Origin: an uncultured Armatimonadota bacterium
GTDB lineage: Bacteria > Armatimonadota > Fimbriimonadia > Fimbriimonadales > Fimbriimonadaceae
Assembly: GCA_903904815.1 (NCBI GenBank)
Contig: CAIVDU010000023.1
Location: 51,346-115,345 of the forward strand
Length of the DNA stretch: 64,000 nucleotides
Direction of reading: 5' to 3'
Shown: one piece after another, positions 53,275-62,413 of the stretch
Numbering within the stretch: position 1 is the first letter of the stretch
How the letters are laid out: each line of letters begins with the position of its first letter
Made by a program: the position numbers and the translations under genes
The notes under the pieces: model-generated
What the model was told of the DNA's origin: nothing
Databases searched by the model: none
Seen by the model: the letters and a program-made list of their open reading frames with translations, nothing else

Positions 53275-54633
53275 CTAAGCAGCGGCTTGGGCTCCGTTGA
53301 ACTTAATCTCTTTCAAGGCTTCGATACAGGCGTTATCGAGCCCCTGGCCGGCGTCTTTATCCAAGATTGAAAACACGGTTTCTAGGGGAAGGGCGTCTCG
53401 GTACGGGCGGGCGGCGGAGAGGGCGTCGAAGACGTCTGACACGGCGAGAATTCGCATCTCCAAATCGAGTTGGTCGGCGCAGAGACCGCGCCAGTAACCC
53501 CGACCATTCAGCTTCTCGTGGTGGGCGCTGGCTATTTCGGTGATTCTTTCGAATCCTCGAATTCGGGCGAGGATGTCGTGGGAAAACTTTGGGTGAAGTT
53601 TGACGGCGGCAAACTCTTCGTCGGTGAGTTTGTCCGGCTTGTCGAGAATCATATTTGAGACGCCAAGCTTGCCCACGTCGTGGAGCAGTGCGGCGCGGCG
53701 CAAGATCGTGAGGCGCTCCGGGGCAAACCCGAAGAATTGTCCGAGTTCGCACGCATAGCTCGCGACTCGCGTGGAGTGTTCAGCAGTGAAACTTGATTTC
53801 GCGTCGATGATGGCGGCGAAGGCTTCACATATTTGATCGATATCAGCCGAAGACGCCTCATTTTCGAGGTCGATTTCGGTGATATTGACACCGGGATCTT
53901 CCAGATGGCGGTGATGGAGTTCCCAAAGCTCGGAGTCTGTTCGCAGGCCCCTCGCTGCTCTCACGAGAGCAGGCTCGAACCATTTGCCTTTTCGACTCTC
54001 AAGCATGTCAAATCCGGCATCCAGTCCAAAGGTGGATACGAAGACCTCTAGCGTCTGGGCGAGACTCACAATTCGGGACAGCAGCGGGATTTCCTCTTTT
54101 CTTAAGTGGCGGCATGATCCTTTGCCATCCCAGTGCTCGTCGAGGTTTTGGAGCGCTTCCGCGACGGGTGCACTGAAGCCAAGCTTTCGAGCAATCAGAG
54201 AAGCTCTCGTACACCGAGCCTCGGTGAGTCGATCCATCACGAGATTGGGCGGCCCCAATAAGGCGGGAACTTTTCGAAGCTTCTGGACGACCGATCCACC
54301 CGGAACGAGGTGAGTCAATGCATATTTCACCGAGATCACCGGGTTCGACCAGTCGATCAGTTTAACGTTGCGCTTTGCCAACAGGTCGTCTCCGCCGAAG
54401 AGCTTATGAACCCGCGCGGAATTGTCGCTGCACCCGGAATCTTTCAGGACTGAGACGTAGAACGTTTCCCGCTGGGACTGCTCATCCAACTCGATGACTC
54501 GGGCGAGTCTTCCGGCGATGAGAGCGGTCCTCGCCGCGTGACCTTGAGGCTGTCCCTCGACCAGGTCGAGAGCATGGCTCAAGGCGGCCAAAATCTCGGC
54601 CACCGACGATTTGCTGCGCTTCGTTCTCCCCAT
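53275..54633 (-). CDS. Tandem HD-domain phosphohydrolase with HD-GYP C-terminus
   Basis: A 452-residue protein. Residues about 10-200 are a degenerate first HD domain (HALDLVEGQPQGHAARTALIAG; LNNLDEHWDGKG-like segment near 163-172 reads LQNLDEHWDGKGS). Residues about 265-440 are HD-GYP: His286, His318-Asp319 in LLHDVGKLG, His371-His372 in ASAHHEKLNGRGYWRG. The GYP triad is GYW, so activity on c-di-GMP needs proof. No receiver or membrane domain. Members of this two-domain family usually act in nucleotide signalling. ATG with AAGG nearby. Confidence 0.87.
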   Translation of the reverse strand: MGRTKRSKSSVAEILAALSHALDLVEGQPQGHAARTALIAGRLARVIELDEQSQRETFYVSVLKDSGCSDNSARVHKLFGGDDLLAKRNVKLIDWSNPVISVKYALTHLVPGGSVVQKLRKVPALLGPPNLVMDRLTEARCTRASLIARKLGFSAPVAEALQNLDEHWDGKGSCRHLRKEEIPLLSRIVSLAQTLEVFVSTFGLDAGFDMLESRKGKWFEPALVRAARGLRTDSELWELHHRHLEDPGVNITEIDLENEASSADIDQICEAFAAIIDAKSSFTAEHSTRVASYACELGQFFGFAPERLTILRRAALLHDVGKLGVSNMILDKPDKLTDEEFAAVKLHPKFSHDILARIRGFERITEIASAHHEKLNGRGYWRGLCADQLDLEMRILAVSDVFDALSAARPYRDALPLETVFSILDKDAGQGLDNACIEALKEIKFNGAQAAA

Positions 54634-54887
54634 ACCTTGGTCATTCTCGGTAGCTTTAGGGATTATGAATATGGCGCCGACCGAGCTATTTTCATGGATA
54701 TGTGGTGCATTTCCAAGCGTCCAACTCGTGGAGATAGGCCGGAGATGGTCCGGGCGGATGTCGATTCCAACCTTCTGGCTTTGGTTAGAGGAATTTCAGG
54801 TCGAGAAACGAACCGCTGGCATGGGCGAGTCGTCACTGAGAGACAAAGGGGATCGTCTTGCGTTTCCTTAGGAAGGAGAAAAGTTTG

Positions 54888-56579
54888 ATGCGGTTGTTCC
54901 GAATTCCCATTTTCGCGGTCGTCATGGCTGCTTTGATGTTCATCGTGTGCGCGTGCGGAGGCGGAGGTTCCGGTGCTTCGGGATCCACTTCCAGTTCGGT
55001 GAAACTATTTGCTACCGACGACCTGAGCACAAAATATTCCCACGTATGGGTGACCATCCTTAAGGTCGACTTGTCGAACAGTTCAGGCAAAGTGAACGCC
55101 TACACGAGCACGACCGGACAGCAGATCGACGTCGCTTCGCTGCACAGTTCAGGAGTGGCAAATGTGTTTGCGTTCCTCGCAACCGCCTCGGTTCCAGCAG
55201 GAACCTATACGGGTGCGACCCTGACCCTTGCCCCTACCCTGACCCTCGTTCCAACTGGCTCGACGACGTCAATCACCAAGACATTCGGCAACCTGGATAC
55301 AGCCGGAGACAAGGAGATCACGCTCAATTTCAGCCCTAACAAGGTCGTGAGCAGCGGCAGTTCTCTCGTGTTCGACTTCAATCTAGCCAAGTGGACCGAT
55401 GATTCAACTACGGTCACCGGAGTGATCGATGACGGTCCGACAACTGGTCTTGGCGATCGGACGAATCAGAAATCGAGTGACAGCGTCGGAACGATTAGCG
55501 GGCTTACCGGCACCGCGCCGACCCAAACCTTCACGATTTCCCGTGGAGATGATAACTGTACGATCAGCGTCACGACGACGGCCACCACAACGATCGCAAA
55601 TAGCGACGGTAGTTCCAACCCTATCCTCGCCAATGGCCAGGCAGTTGACGTACAAGGCACGTTTGATACGACGACAAACTCCCTCGTGGCGACATCGATC
55701 CAGATTCAGGTGGGTTCGACCACATCGTCGAACGCCCTGGTTTCGGGAGCTTTGGGCGCCTATACGACTGGCGCGACTTCATTCACGGTGACAGTGGACA
55801 GAGCCAGACACTTCGCTCCGGGGGGAACGACGGTAACCGTCGCGGCTACCTCGACCACTAAGCTCTTTGGATTCCACGGAGAGAGTCTGAGCGAGACTGC
55901 CTTCTTCGCACTGCTTCCCACGGCTACCGAGATCTCTGCGGTCGGTACCTACGACAGTGGTTCAAATACAATCACGGCTACTTCGATTCAGATCAGGGGC
56001 ACGCCGTCACAAGACCCGAACGGAGTCCTGGTTCGCGGCTCCATCGGCGCCGGATCTTCCGCAACGAGCATCTCGGTGTCGCTCTCCGAGGAGAACGGGC
56101 TCTCCCTAGCCGCGGGGTCCACGGTGACCGTGGTTCCAGGTTCCTCGGTGACGTACTACGACACCACCGGTGCGGTGGTGAACGCCGGCACGTTCGCAAC
56201 CGATCTCGCATCCGCGACCAACGTCTCGGCAGTGGGAACCTATGATTCGACGAGCAAGACTTTGACGGCCACGAGCATCCACCTGTTGGGTGGGTCTCAC
56301 AATTGGACTGGCCTCAAAGTGGTTGGCACCACCTCCAGCTTTGCGTCCGACGGTTCTTTTACGTTGACGCTCAGCGACTGGGGCGACGGTCCCTTTTCCA
56401 ACGGCCTGACGATCTCGGTTAAGGTCACTTCTTCGACCACTTACTCCATCGGATCGGGGAGTTCAACTCAGTCTGCGTTTGACACGGCAGAGGTGGGCCA
56501 GAAGATCTTGGTCCAAGGGACGCTCAACTTGGATGGCACGTTGACGGCGACTTCACTGTCGACATCCATCCACGACTAG
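54888..56579 (+). CDS. DUF4382/DUF5666-type lipoprotein
   Basis: Starting at ATG 54888, 9 nt after AGGAG, gives 563 residues; upstream in-frame codons are unneeded. Signal with lipobox-like VCAC, then a Gly-rich linker. Residues about 35-190 match DUF4382 (KLFATDDLSTKYSHVWVTILKVDL; GTYTGATLTL; LVFDFNLAKW). After this come four or five roughly 85-residue DUF5666-like repeats (GTISGL; GQAVDVQGTFDTTTNSLVATSIQI; ISAVGTYDSGSNTITATSIQI; VSAVGTYDSTSKTLTATSIHL; KILVQGTLNLDGTLTATSL). Surface-exposed, probably structural or ligand-binding. Ends at a strong hairpin. Confidence 0.85.
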   Translation: MRLFRIPIFAVVMAALMFIVCACGGGGSGASGSTSSSVKLFATDDLSTKYSHVWVTILKVDLSNSSGKVNAYTSTTGQQIDVASLHSSGVANVFAFLATASVPAGTYTGATLTLAPTLTLVPTGSTTSITKTFGNLDTAGDKEITLNFSPNKVVSSGSSLVFDFNLAKWTDDSTTVTGVIDDGPTTGLGDRTNQKSSDSVGTISGLTGTAPTQTFTISRGDDNCTISVTTTATTTIANSDGSSNPILANGQAVDVQGTFDTTTNSLVATSIQIQVGSTTSSNALVSGALGAYTTGATSFTVTVDRARHFAPGGTTVTVAATSTTKLFGFHGESLSETAFFALLPTATEISAVGTYDSGSNTITATSIQIRGTPSQDPNGVLVRGSIGAGSSATSISVSLSEENGLSLAAGSTVTVVPGSSVTYYDTTGAVVNAGTFATDLASATNVSAVGTYDSTSKTLTATSIHLLGGSHNWTGLKVVGTTSSFASDGSFTLTLSDWGDGPFSNGLTISVKVTSSTTYSIGSGSSTQSAFDTAEVGQKILVQGTLNLDGTLTATSLSTSIHD

Positions 56580-56588
56580 CGACAAAGG

Positions 56589-56618
56589 GCCGTGTCGTGA
56601 CGCTTGTCACGGCACGGC
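56589..56618 (+). terminator. Terminator hairpin of the DUF4382 gene
   Basis: 13-bp arms with one mismatch (GCCGTGTCGTGAC, 4-nt loop), starting 10 bp past the stop. No T-tract. Confidence 0.7.
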
Positions 56619-56729
56619 GTTGACCAACGTTCTTACGCACCGAGCGCAGCTATCCTGCCACTGAGTTGACCTGGAACGACCCATTGTTTTGGCAATCGGC
56701 GGTCACTCGAAGGGTCGCGTCCTAGGTGC

Positions 56730-56933
56730 TCAAGGTAGATTCGCCATCATTCGTCTGAACTCCAACTTGTCGAGCGATCGCTCGTAGGCCTTAGCCACTT
56801 CCTGTTCAACTTCCTTTCCGACCTCAAGTAGGTCAACCGCGCAAACGGGTATTCCAGCATATTCAGCAATCTGTTTGCGGCTCAATTCGAGCCACTCCCT
56901 TCTTGCCGCTAGCTGGCGAGAATCAGTATTCAC
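56730..56933 (-). CDS. Small XRE-like helix-turn-helix protein (67 aa)
   Basis: A 67-residue product whose residues about 8-55 fit a Cro/CI-type helix-turn-helix (AARREWLELSRKQIAEYAGIPVCAVDLLEVGKEV). The GTG start has no strong ribosome-binding site. It lies 47 bp from a palindrome (56980-56999) that could be its operator. No partner gene; possibly an orphan antitoxin-like or phage-derived regulator. Confidence 0.6.
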   Translation of the reverse strand: MNTDSRQLAARREWLELSRKQIAEYAGIPVCAVDLLEVGKEVEQEVAKAYERSLDKLEFRRMMANLP

Positions 56934-56979
56934 GTGGGTTCATTTCCAGGGTTCGGCTCTCCATCGTATAGGCAAAATA

Positions 56980-57024
56980 CGGGACAAATCGATGTCCCGA
57001 ACGATTGCTGGCGCGAACGATTGC
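56980..57024. promoter_or_regulatory. Palindrome and 11-bp direct repeats between XRE gene and cupin gene
   Basis: CGGGACA, 6 nt, TGTCCCG (56980-56999), followed by two copies of CGAACGATTGC (56998-57008, 57014-57024; period 16 bp). It lies between the divergent XRE-like and cupin genes and looks like regulator-binding DNA. Confidence 0.5.
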
Positions 57025-57157
57025 CGGGCTGATGGAGGGAGTCCAGCGGAATCGATGGGCCATAATAAGACACTGGAAGGCTCCGTCCAAACTAATCGAT
57101 CGGACGGGCGAGACAACGGTGATCTCGCGGCGTCCTTTTAGAGGTTTTGAAGAGACG

Positions 57158-57652
57158 ATGATCAGCGAGAAGCACATCCCGACGATTGAAACCGCATCTC
57201 CCTCGGAAGGTGTTCCGGCGGTGCGGCATAGTGATCAATACACCTGGGAGGGCGTTGACATCCACCCTTACAAGGAAACCGGCACTCACTTCAAGAGCAT
57301 CCACCGCCAAACGATTTTTAAAGGTGGGGATGACTTATCGGTTGAATTTCGATATTTCGAGATCGCGCCGGGCGGCCATTCCACACTCGAAAGGCATCAG
57401 CACACGCATCTCGTGATGATCATTCAGGGGTCCGGACACGTATTAGTAGGAGACAAGGTCACCGAAATCGGAATGCATGACGTCGTCAGAGTCGGGCCAT
57501 TAACCTGGCATCAGTTCCGGGCGACAAAGGGTGAGAAGTTGGGATTCCTTTGCGTGGTGAGTACGGATCGAGACAAGCCCCAGCGACCGGGTCCTTCGGA
57601 AGTGGAAGAGTTGAATGAAACGCCTGAAGTCGCCGAATTCATTCGCGTCTGA
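57158..57652 (+). CDS. Cupin domain protein
   Basis: ATG 57158 (MISEKHIPTIETASPSEG) gives 164 residues; the frame is open about 50 codons further up but that part is Arg-rich and unlike coding sequence. Cupin motifs: the first, GGHSTLERHQHTHLVMIIQGSG, with His ligands and Glu, and the second, GMHDVVRVGPLTWHQFRAT. It probably binds a metal; the function may be small-molecule binding or dioxygenase-like. It precedes metY by 26 bp in the same direction. Confidence 0.83.
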   Translation: MISEKHIPTIETASPSEGVPAVRHSDQYTWEGVDIHPYKETGTHFKSIHRQTIFKGGDDLSVEFRYFEIAPGGHSTLERHQHTHLVMIIQGSGHVLVGDKVTEIGMHDVVRVGPLTWHQFRATKGEKLGFLCVVSTDRDKPQRPGPSEVEELNETPEVAEFIRV

Positions 57653-57678
57653 GACGCGGGTGAGGGAAAACCACAAGA

Positions 57679-58968
57679 TTGGAAAATAGACGAAATTTTG
57701 GCTTTGAGACGAGGATGCTGCATGCGGGGCAGATCCCTGATCCCTACGTAGGCGCGCGCGCGGCGCCGATCTATCAGACCACGTCCTACGTATTTGGTGA
57801 TACAGCTGAGGCGGCCCACCTGTTCGAGTTAAAGCAGTACGGCAACATCTACTCTCGCATCAGCAATCCAACAACCGCGGTCTTCGAAGAGCGAATGGCG
57901 TCCTTGGAAGGGGCGACGGGCTCAGTTGCGGTTGCCAGTGGGATGGCGGCCGAGTTCACCACGATCATGACCCTCCTGTCACCGGGAGACGAAATCGTCG
58001 CTTCGTCGCAGTTGTACGGTGGCACGATGACGCTGTTCGCGCACACGCTGAAAAAGCTCTCAATCGGGGTCGCCTTTGTCGACCCGAGCGACTTAACGGC
58101 GTGGGAAGCGGCCATCACTCCAAAGACGAAGGCCTTGTTTGTCGAGGTTATTGGCAACCCTATTGGGAGCATTGCCGACCTCGACGGGCTTGGCAAACTA
58201 GCGGCAGCTAACTCGATTCCACTGATCGTGGACAGCACGTTCGCCACACCGTATCTGTGCCGTCCCATCGAATGGGGAGCGACGATCGTGATTCATTCGG
58301 CCACCAAGTTCATTGGAGGGCATGGCACGAGTATCGGAGGTGTGGTCGTCGACTCGGGAGATTTCGACTTCTCTCGTTTCCCGACGATCGCGGAACCTTC
58401 ACCTTCCTATCACGGAATGCGGTTCTTCGATACTTTTGGTCACTACGGATTCTTAATGAAACTCCGGGCGGAGACCGTCCGGGACACCGGGGCTTGCATC
58501 TCGCCCATGAACTCCTTCCTGCTGCTACAAGGCCTCGAGACGCTTTCCGTTCGAATGGACCGACACGTTCAGAACGCCTTGGGCATCGCCAAGTTTCTGG
58601 AAGAACATCCCAAGATCGGCCGTGTGAACTACGCGGGACTCGAGAGCCACCCGCACCATGACTTGGCCAAGAAGTACCTGCCGAAGGGCCCCGGTGCGGT
58701 GCTTTCATTCGACTTGAATCCGAGTTCGGGAGACGTTCGGGAGGCTGGTCGGAAGTTCATTGAGTCACTCCAACTCTTCTCTCATCTTGCCAACGTCGGT
58801 GACGCAAAAAGCTTGGTCATTCATCCGGCATCGACCACGCATCAACAACTATCGGACGAAGAACTTTCGGCGGCGAACATCACGGCGGCGATGATTCGAC
58901 TTTCGGTAGGACTGGAAACATTGGAGGATTTGCTTTGGGATTTGGACCAAGCTTTAGCTGCGATATAA
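57679..58968 (+). CDS. metY: O-acetylhomoserine sulfhydrylase/aminocarboxypropyltransferase-like PLP enzyme
   Basis: A 429-residue Cys/Met metabolism PLP enzyme from a TTG start with GAGGG upstream. Motifs: FETRMLHAGQIPDPYVGARAAPIYQTTSYVF, YSRISNPT, PLP-binding Lys210 in IHSATKFIGGHG, and SLGDAESLV-type NVGDAKSLVIHPASTTHQQL. The length (about 430, against about 380-400 for MetB/MetC) favours MetY, which makes homocysteine from O-acetylhomoserine and sulfide. It overlaps the downstream CoA-binding gene by 34 bp. Confidence 0.92.
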   Translation: MENRRNFGFETRMLHAGQIPDPYVGARAAPIYQTTSYVFGDTAEAAHLFELKQYGNIYSRISNPTTAVFEERMASLEGATGSVAVASGMAAEFTTIMTLLSPGDEIVASSQLYGGTMTLFAHTLKKLSIGVAFVDPSDLTAWEAAITPKTKALFVEVIGNPIGSIADLDGLGKLAAANSIPLIVDSTFATPYLCRPIEWGATIVIHSATKFIGGHGTSIGGVVVDSGDFDFSRFPTIAEPSPSYHGMRFFDTFGHYGFLMKLRAETVRDTGACISPMNSFLLLQGLETLSVRMDRHVQNALGIAKFLEEHPKIGRVNYAGLESHPHHDLAKKYLPKGPGAVLSFDLNPSSGDVREAGRKFIESLQLFSHLANVGDAKSLVIHPASTTHQQLSDEELSAANITAAMIRLSVGLETLEDLLWDLDQALAAI

Positions 58969-59471
58969 GCCTGAACACTCGGCTCACGGCCGAACAACGG
59001 GAAAAGTATCAGAACACGAAGAAGATCCGTGAGGCGCTGGGTACCGCTAAGACTATCGCGGTGGTCGGACTGTCCACGGAAACCACGAAGGCGAGCAATA
59101 TGGTCGCATCGTATCTTCGAGACGAAGGGTTTCGAGTTATCCCGGTTAACCCTCGGGTTACCGAGATCTTCGGGGAGACATGCTATCCCGACCTGAAGAG
59201 TATCCCTGAGCCGATCGACATCGTCGACATTTTCCGCCCGACCTGGGAAGTTGCCGCTATCGTAGATGAGGCGATCGCGATCGGGGCGAAGGCGGTCTGG
59301 ATGCAGCTTCGGATCATCGACATGGCGTCCGCTGACAAGGCGATCGATGCCGGTCTTACCGCGGTCGTGGACAAGTGCATGAAGATGGAGCACGGTCGGT
59401 TTGGTGGGGCGCTTCACTGGGCAGGAATGAATACCGAAGTGATCACGGCACAGCGGCGAAAGTTTCGCTAA
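58935..59471 (+). CDS. CoA-binding domain (succinyl-CoA ligase-like) protein
   Basis: A 178-residue Rossmann-type CoA-binding protein. TTG 58935 follows GGAGG by 7 nt and lies within metY, which implies coupling. Core: TIAVVGLSTETTKASNMVASYLRDEGFRVIPVNP, FGETCYPDLKSIPEPIDIVDIFRP, AVWMQLRI, and Cys-containing VVDKCMKMEH. YccU-like family of unknown function, often found next to MetY-type enzymes. Confidence 0.9.
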   Translation: MGFGPSFSCDISLNTRLTAEQREKYQNTKKIREALGTAKTIAVVGLSTETTKASNMVASYLRDEGFRVIPVNPRVTEIFGETCYPDLKSIPEPIDIVDIFRPTWEVAAIVDEAIAIGAKAVWMQLRIIDMASADKAIDAGLTAVVDKCMKMEHGRFGGALHWAGMNTEVITAQRRKFR

Positions 59472-59515
59472 CCTGGTCGAAACCCTAAAGCGGCCCAGTT
59501 CGTTACAATCGGGGA

Positions 59516-60106
59516 ATGGCAGTTTTTCACCTGGTTCGACACGGTCACCACAACTGGCTCCAACGGGGCTTTCCCGGCCGGTCACCTGGCGTCTCACTCA
59601 GCGAGGTCGGAGTCGTTGACGCGGTGAAAGTAAGCGAGTGGCTGGCCCACTTGCCGATTTCGAAGGTCATTTCTAGCCCGCTTGAGCGAGCGCAGCAAAC
59701 GGCTTCGCAGTTGGCTAGGAGGCTGGGAATTGCCATCCAAACCGAGCCGGACTTCAATGAGTTCGACTTTGGCCAATGGAGCGGGTTGAGCTTTCCAGAG
59801 TTGCACGCGCAGCCCGGATGGGCGACGTGGCAGTCGGCTCGCAGCCTCTGTCGACCACCTGGAGGAGAGACCATCGTAGAGGTTCAAGCTCGAGTAGTGA
59901 GCCTGCTGTCGAGACTCGCCGAGTCACACGGCGACAAGCATATTGCCCTATTTGGACACGGTGATCCGATAAAGACGGCCCTCGTGTACGGACTCGGGGC
60001 GCCTCTGGACAACGTGACGCGCGTCGAAATTGAGCCGGCGTCGGTCTCCACCGTGGAAATCACTGCGAAAGGGGTTCGTGTCCTTCGTGTGAATCGTGTG
60101 GTCTAG
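59516..60106 (+). CDS. Histidine phosphatase family protein
   Basis: A 196-residue phosphoglycerate-mutase-type phosphatase. LVRHG with phospho-acceptor His9, SSPLERAQQTASQLARRLG, Glu in PDFNEFDFGQWSG, second His in IALFGHGDPIKTAL. Targets could be sugar phosphates or cobalamin precursors; no cobalamin gene is nearby. TACAAT ends 6 nt before the ATG, so it is probably leaderless. Converges by a 4-bp overlap on a second histidine phosphatase. Confidence 0.92.
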   Translation: MAVFHLVRHGHHNWLQRGFPGRSPGVSLSEVGVVDAVKVSEWLAHLPISKVISSPLERAQQTASQLARRLGIAIQTEPDFNEFDFGQWSGLSFPELHAQPGWATWQSARSLCRPPGGETIVEVQARVVSLLSRLAESHGDKHIALFGHGDPIKTALVYGLGAPLDNVTRVEIEPASVSTVEITAKGVRVLRVNRVV

Positions 60107-60741
60107 CTCGTTCCGTCCAGGTGGCTGGCATCGCCATTTATGGTGAGACTCCAGTCGCCAGGGCACCCATCAATTTGGTAGACGGAGCAGGTGTGGACAG
60201 GCTGCCGGCACGCATCGATACCGGCGGCGATCAGGAAACCGAGCAAAGGGTCGGCATGGGTGACCAAGACCAAATCGCCTGAATGGTAAGCGAGGATTGT
60301 CTGCAAAACGTCCGATGCTCTAGAAGCAACATCCCCCATGGTCCGTTCAGGGAACGATTTAACAGTCACCGATGAGTATTCCGTGTTCACGTTACCGAAG
60401 CGATTGTTGAGTTGCTGGGCAGATTGAAGCACCGGAAAGTGTGGAAAGCCGTCTGGATGCATCATTTCGTGCAAGCCGTTCTCGATCAAGACTCGGCTTC
60501 CCAGCGCGTTGGCCACGTGGGAAGCGGTGTGCACGGTCCGTAGGAACGGAGATGCGAGGATGGTGACTCCGGGGCGGATCGCAAGGCGCTTTCCGAGCGC
60601 GATGGCCTCCCGGATTCCTCGCTCAGAAATGTCGGGGTCATGGGGATTAATGGCCTTCTCTGACCAAGCCGGCGACCACTCATTTCCAGCGAAATCTTCT
60701 CGGTGACCGTGGCGGACGAGGGTTATCGATCGTTTTGGCAT
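60103..60741 (-). CDS. Histidine phosphatase family protein
   Basis: A 212-residue member of the same superfamily but of a different branch: ITLVRHGHREDFAG (His11), DPDISERGIREAIALGKRL, ILASPFLRTVHTASHVANAL, LVLVTHADPLLGFLIAAG. It resembles UBASH3/Sts-like or eukaryotic-type phosphatases in the spacing of RHG and the HxDP. Substrate unknown. Ends inside the convergent neighbour. Confidence 0.9.
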   Translation of the reverse strand: MPKRSITLVRHGHREDFAGNEWSPAWSEKAINPHDPDISERGIREAIALGKRLAIRPGVTILASPFLRTVHTASHVANALGSRVLIENGLHEMMHPDGFPHFPVLQSAQQLNNRFGNVNTEYSSVTVKSFPERTMGDVASRASDVLQTILAYHSGDLVLVTHADPLLGFLIAAGIDACRQPVHTCSVYQIDGCPGDWSLTINGDASHLDGTS

Positions 60742-60951
60742 GGGAACGGCTGAGTGTAGATGATCTTGGCCTCATCTCACTTCGATGCAAATCGTCACAA
60801 CGACGAGGAAGTTCCGACTCACCCAAATTGGGATTCGCAATCTTGGGGGGCCGCAATTGGACAGTGACGCGTGTTCATAAAGGAACAGTGTCATGGAAAA
60901 TCAGCACGGCAACGGGTGCGCCAATCCAGGTACCTCTCTAAGAACGTATAC

Positions 60952-62397
60952 ATGGAGAATCCGAAAATTATTCAGGGCGGCATGGGAATTGCCGTTTCAT
61001 CCTGGTCTCTAGCCCGAGCCGTGTCTCTTTGCGGACAGTTGGGAGTCATCTCGGGGACGGCTCTAGACGTCGTCTTCTGCCGCCGTCTTCAGTTGGGAGA
61101 CCCGGGCGGACAAATGCGTCTTGCCGTCGATCACTTCCCCATGCCTGAGATGGCGGAAAGAGTTTGGAACCGGTACTTCGTGGATGGAGGCAAGCAAGAT
61201 GACCAACCCTTCAAGTCGAAGCCTAACTTTTCCAACAAGGACATCCAGGCGCTCCTAGAGCTTACGATTCTCGCAAATTTTTGCGAAGTGTTTTTGGCGA
61301 AACTGGGTCACGCAGGTCAAGTCGGCATCAACCTCCTGGAGAAGATCCAACTCCCGACGGTTCCTTCGCTCTTTGGAGCCATGCTGGCAGGCGTCGACTA
61401 CGTTTTAATGGGGGCAGGTATTCCCCGAAACATTCCGGGGTACCTCGATAAACTCGCCGAACTGGAACAAGTGGAACTCAAATTTGACGTCCACGGCGCA
61501 TTGGCTGGTGAAGAGAACCGGGTCAAGTTCGCCCCTAAGAAATTCACGGCCGAGGGTGTCACCTCATTGAAGCGTCCCAAATTCCTCGCGATCGTATCTT
61601 CGTCGACTCTTGCCCTATCCCTCTCCAAAAAGAGTTCCGGAAAGGTGGACGGATTCATCGTCGAAGGGAAAACGGCGGGCGGGCACAATGCACCTCCTCG
61701 CGGCGGTCTTCGAATCGACGAGCGAGGCGAGCCGATCTACGGACCTCGGGATGAGGCGGATCTTTCCGAGTTTAGAGCTATCGGACTTCCATTTTGGCTT
61801 GCTGGGTCCTACGCCGATCCATGCAAACTGGAAGAAGCGATTGCCGAGGGCGCTGAAGGCATCCAAGTCGGAACGGCGTTTGCTTTCTGCGAAGAGTCCG
61901 GTATGGATGCGCAGTACAAGCATCAGATTATCGAGAAATGCCTTGGGGATGATGTCTCGGTGTTCACCGACGCACTCGCCTCTCCCACCGGGTTTCCATT
62001 CAAGGTTGTTCTGTTAGAGGATTCCCTCTCGGCGGCTGCCGTTTACGAAGAGCGGGAGCGAATCTGCGACCTCGGATACCTTCGCCAAGCGTATCGCGAG
62101 GAAGACGGCAAAGTGGGTTTCCGTTGCCCAGCCGAACCGGTCGAGGATTATCTTCGAAAAGGCGGGGCGCTTGAAGATACGGTTGGTCGCAAGTGTGTTT
62201 GCAATGGACTGATGGCGACTATTGGCCTCGGGCAGATCCGAAAAGATGGCACGACTGAGGCGCCGATCATCACGGCCGGCGACGACGTTCGCAATATTGC
62301 CAAGTTTGTTCCGCCTGGCAAGAACAGCTACCATGCTGCGGACGTGATCCACTATCTGCTACGGGCGGCGCCGGTTCACGCCGGAGTTACGGGATAG
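60952..62397 (+). CDS. Nitronate monooxygenase-like (2-nitropropane dioxygenase family) flavoprotein
   Basis: ATG 60952 (MENPKIIQGGMGIAVSSWSLARAVS) gives 481 residues, longer than usual nitronate monooxygenases (about 320-360). FMN TIM-barrel features: IIQGGMGIAVS, phosphate-binding VEGKTAGGHNAPP, WLAGSYADPCKLEEAIAEGAEGIQVGTAFAF, followed by a roughly 130-residue C-terminal extension with several Cys (FRCPAEPV; GRKCVCNGL). Could be a PfaD-like or specialised enoyl reductase; the substrate is open. A further ATG upstream at 60871 lacks support. Confidence 0.85.
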   Translation: MENPKIIQGGMGIAVSSWSLARAVSLCGQLGVISGTALDVVFCRRLQLGDPGGQMRLAVDHFPMPEMAERVWNRYFVDGGKQDDQPFKSKPNFSNKDIQALLELTILANFCEVFLAKLGHAGQVGINLLEKIQLPTVPSLFGAMLAGVDYVLMGAGIPRNIPGYLDKLAELEQVELKFDVHGALAGEENRVKFAPKKFTAEGVTSLKRPKFLAIVSSSTLALSLSKKSSGKVDGFIVEGKTAGGHNAPPRGGLRIDERGEPIYGPRDEADLSEFRAIGLPFWLAGSYADPCKLEEAIAEGAEGIQVGTAFAFCEESGMDAQYKHQIIEKCLGDDVSVFTDALASPTGFPFKVVLLEDSLSAAAVYEERERICDLGYLRQAYREEDGKVGFRCPAEPVEDYLRKGGALEDTVGRKCVCNGLMATIGLGQIRKDGTTEAPIITAGDDVRNIAKFVPPGKNSYHAADVIHYLLRAAPVHAGVTG

Positions 62398-62413
62398 ATA
62401 GTTTTCCCTTTCT

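Noticed and set aside
54611..54871. 86-codon plus-strand frame upstream of the DUF4382 gene
   Set aside because: Trp-rich and without ribosome-binding site; two overlapping frames look equally weak. The 254-bp gap is treated as promoter region.
57005..57157. 51-residue N-terminal extension of the cupin
   Set aside because: Arg-rich and overlaps the repeat/operator region; ATG 57158 fits a normal cupin length.
56934..57157. SAM riboswitch upstream of the cupin-metY genes
   Set aside because: None of the conserved SAM-I blocks could be found.
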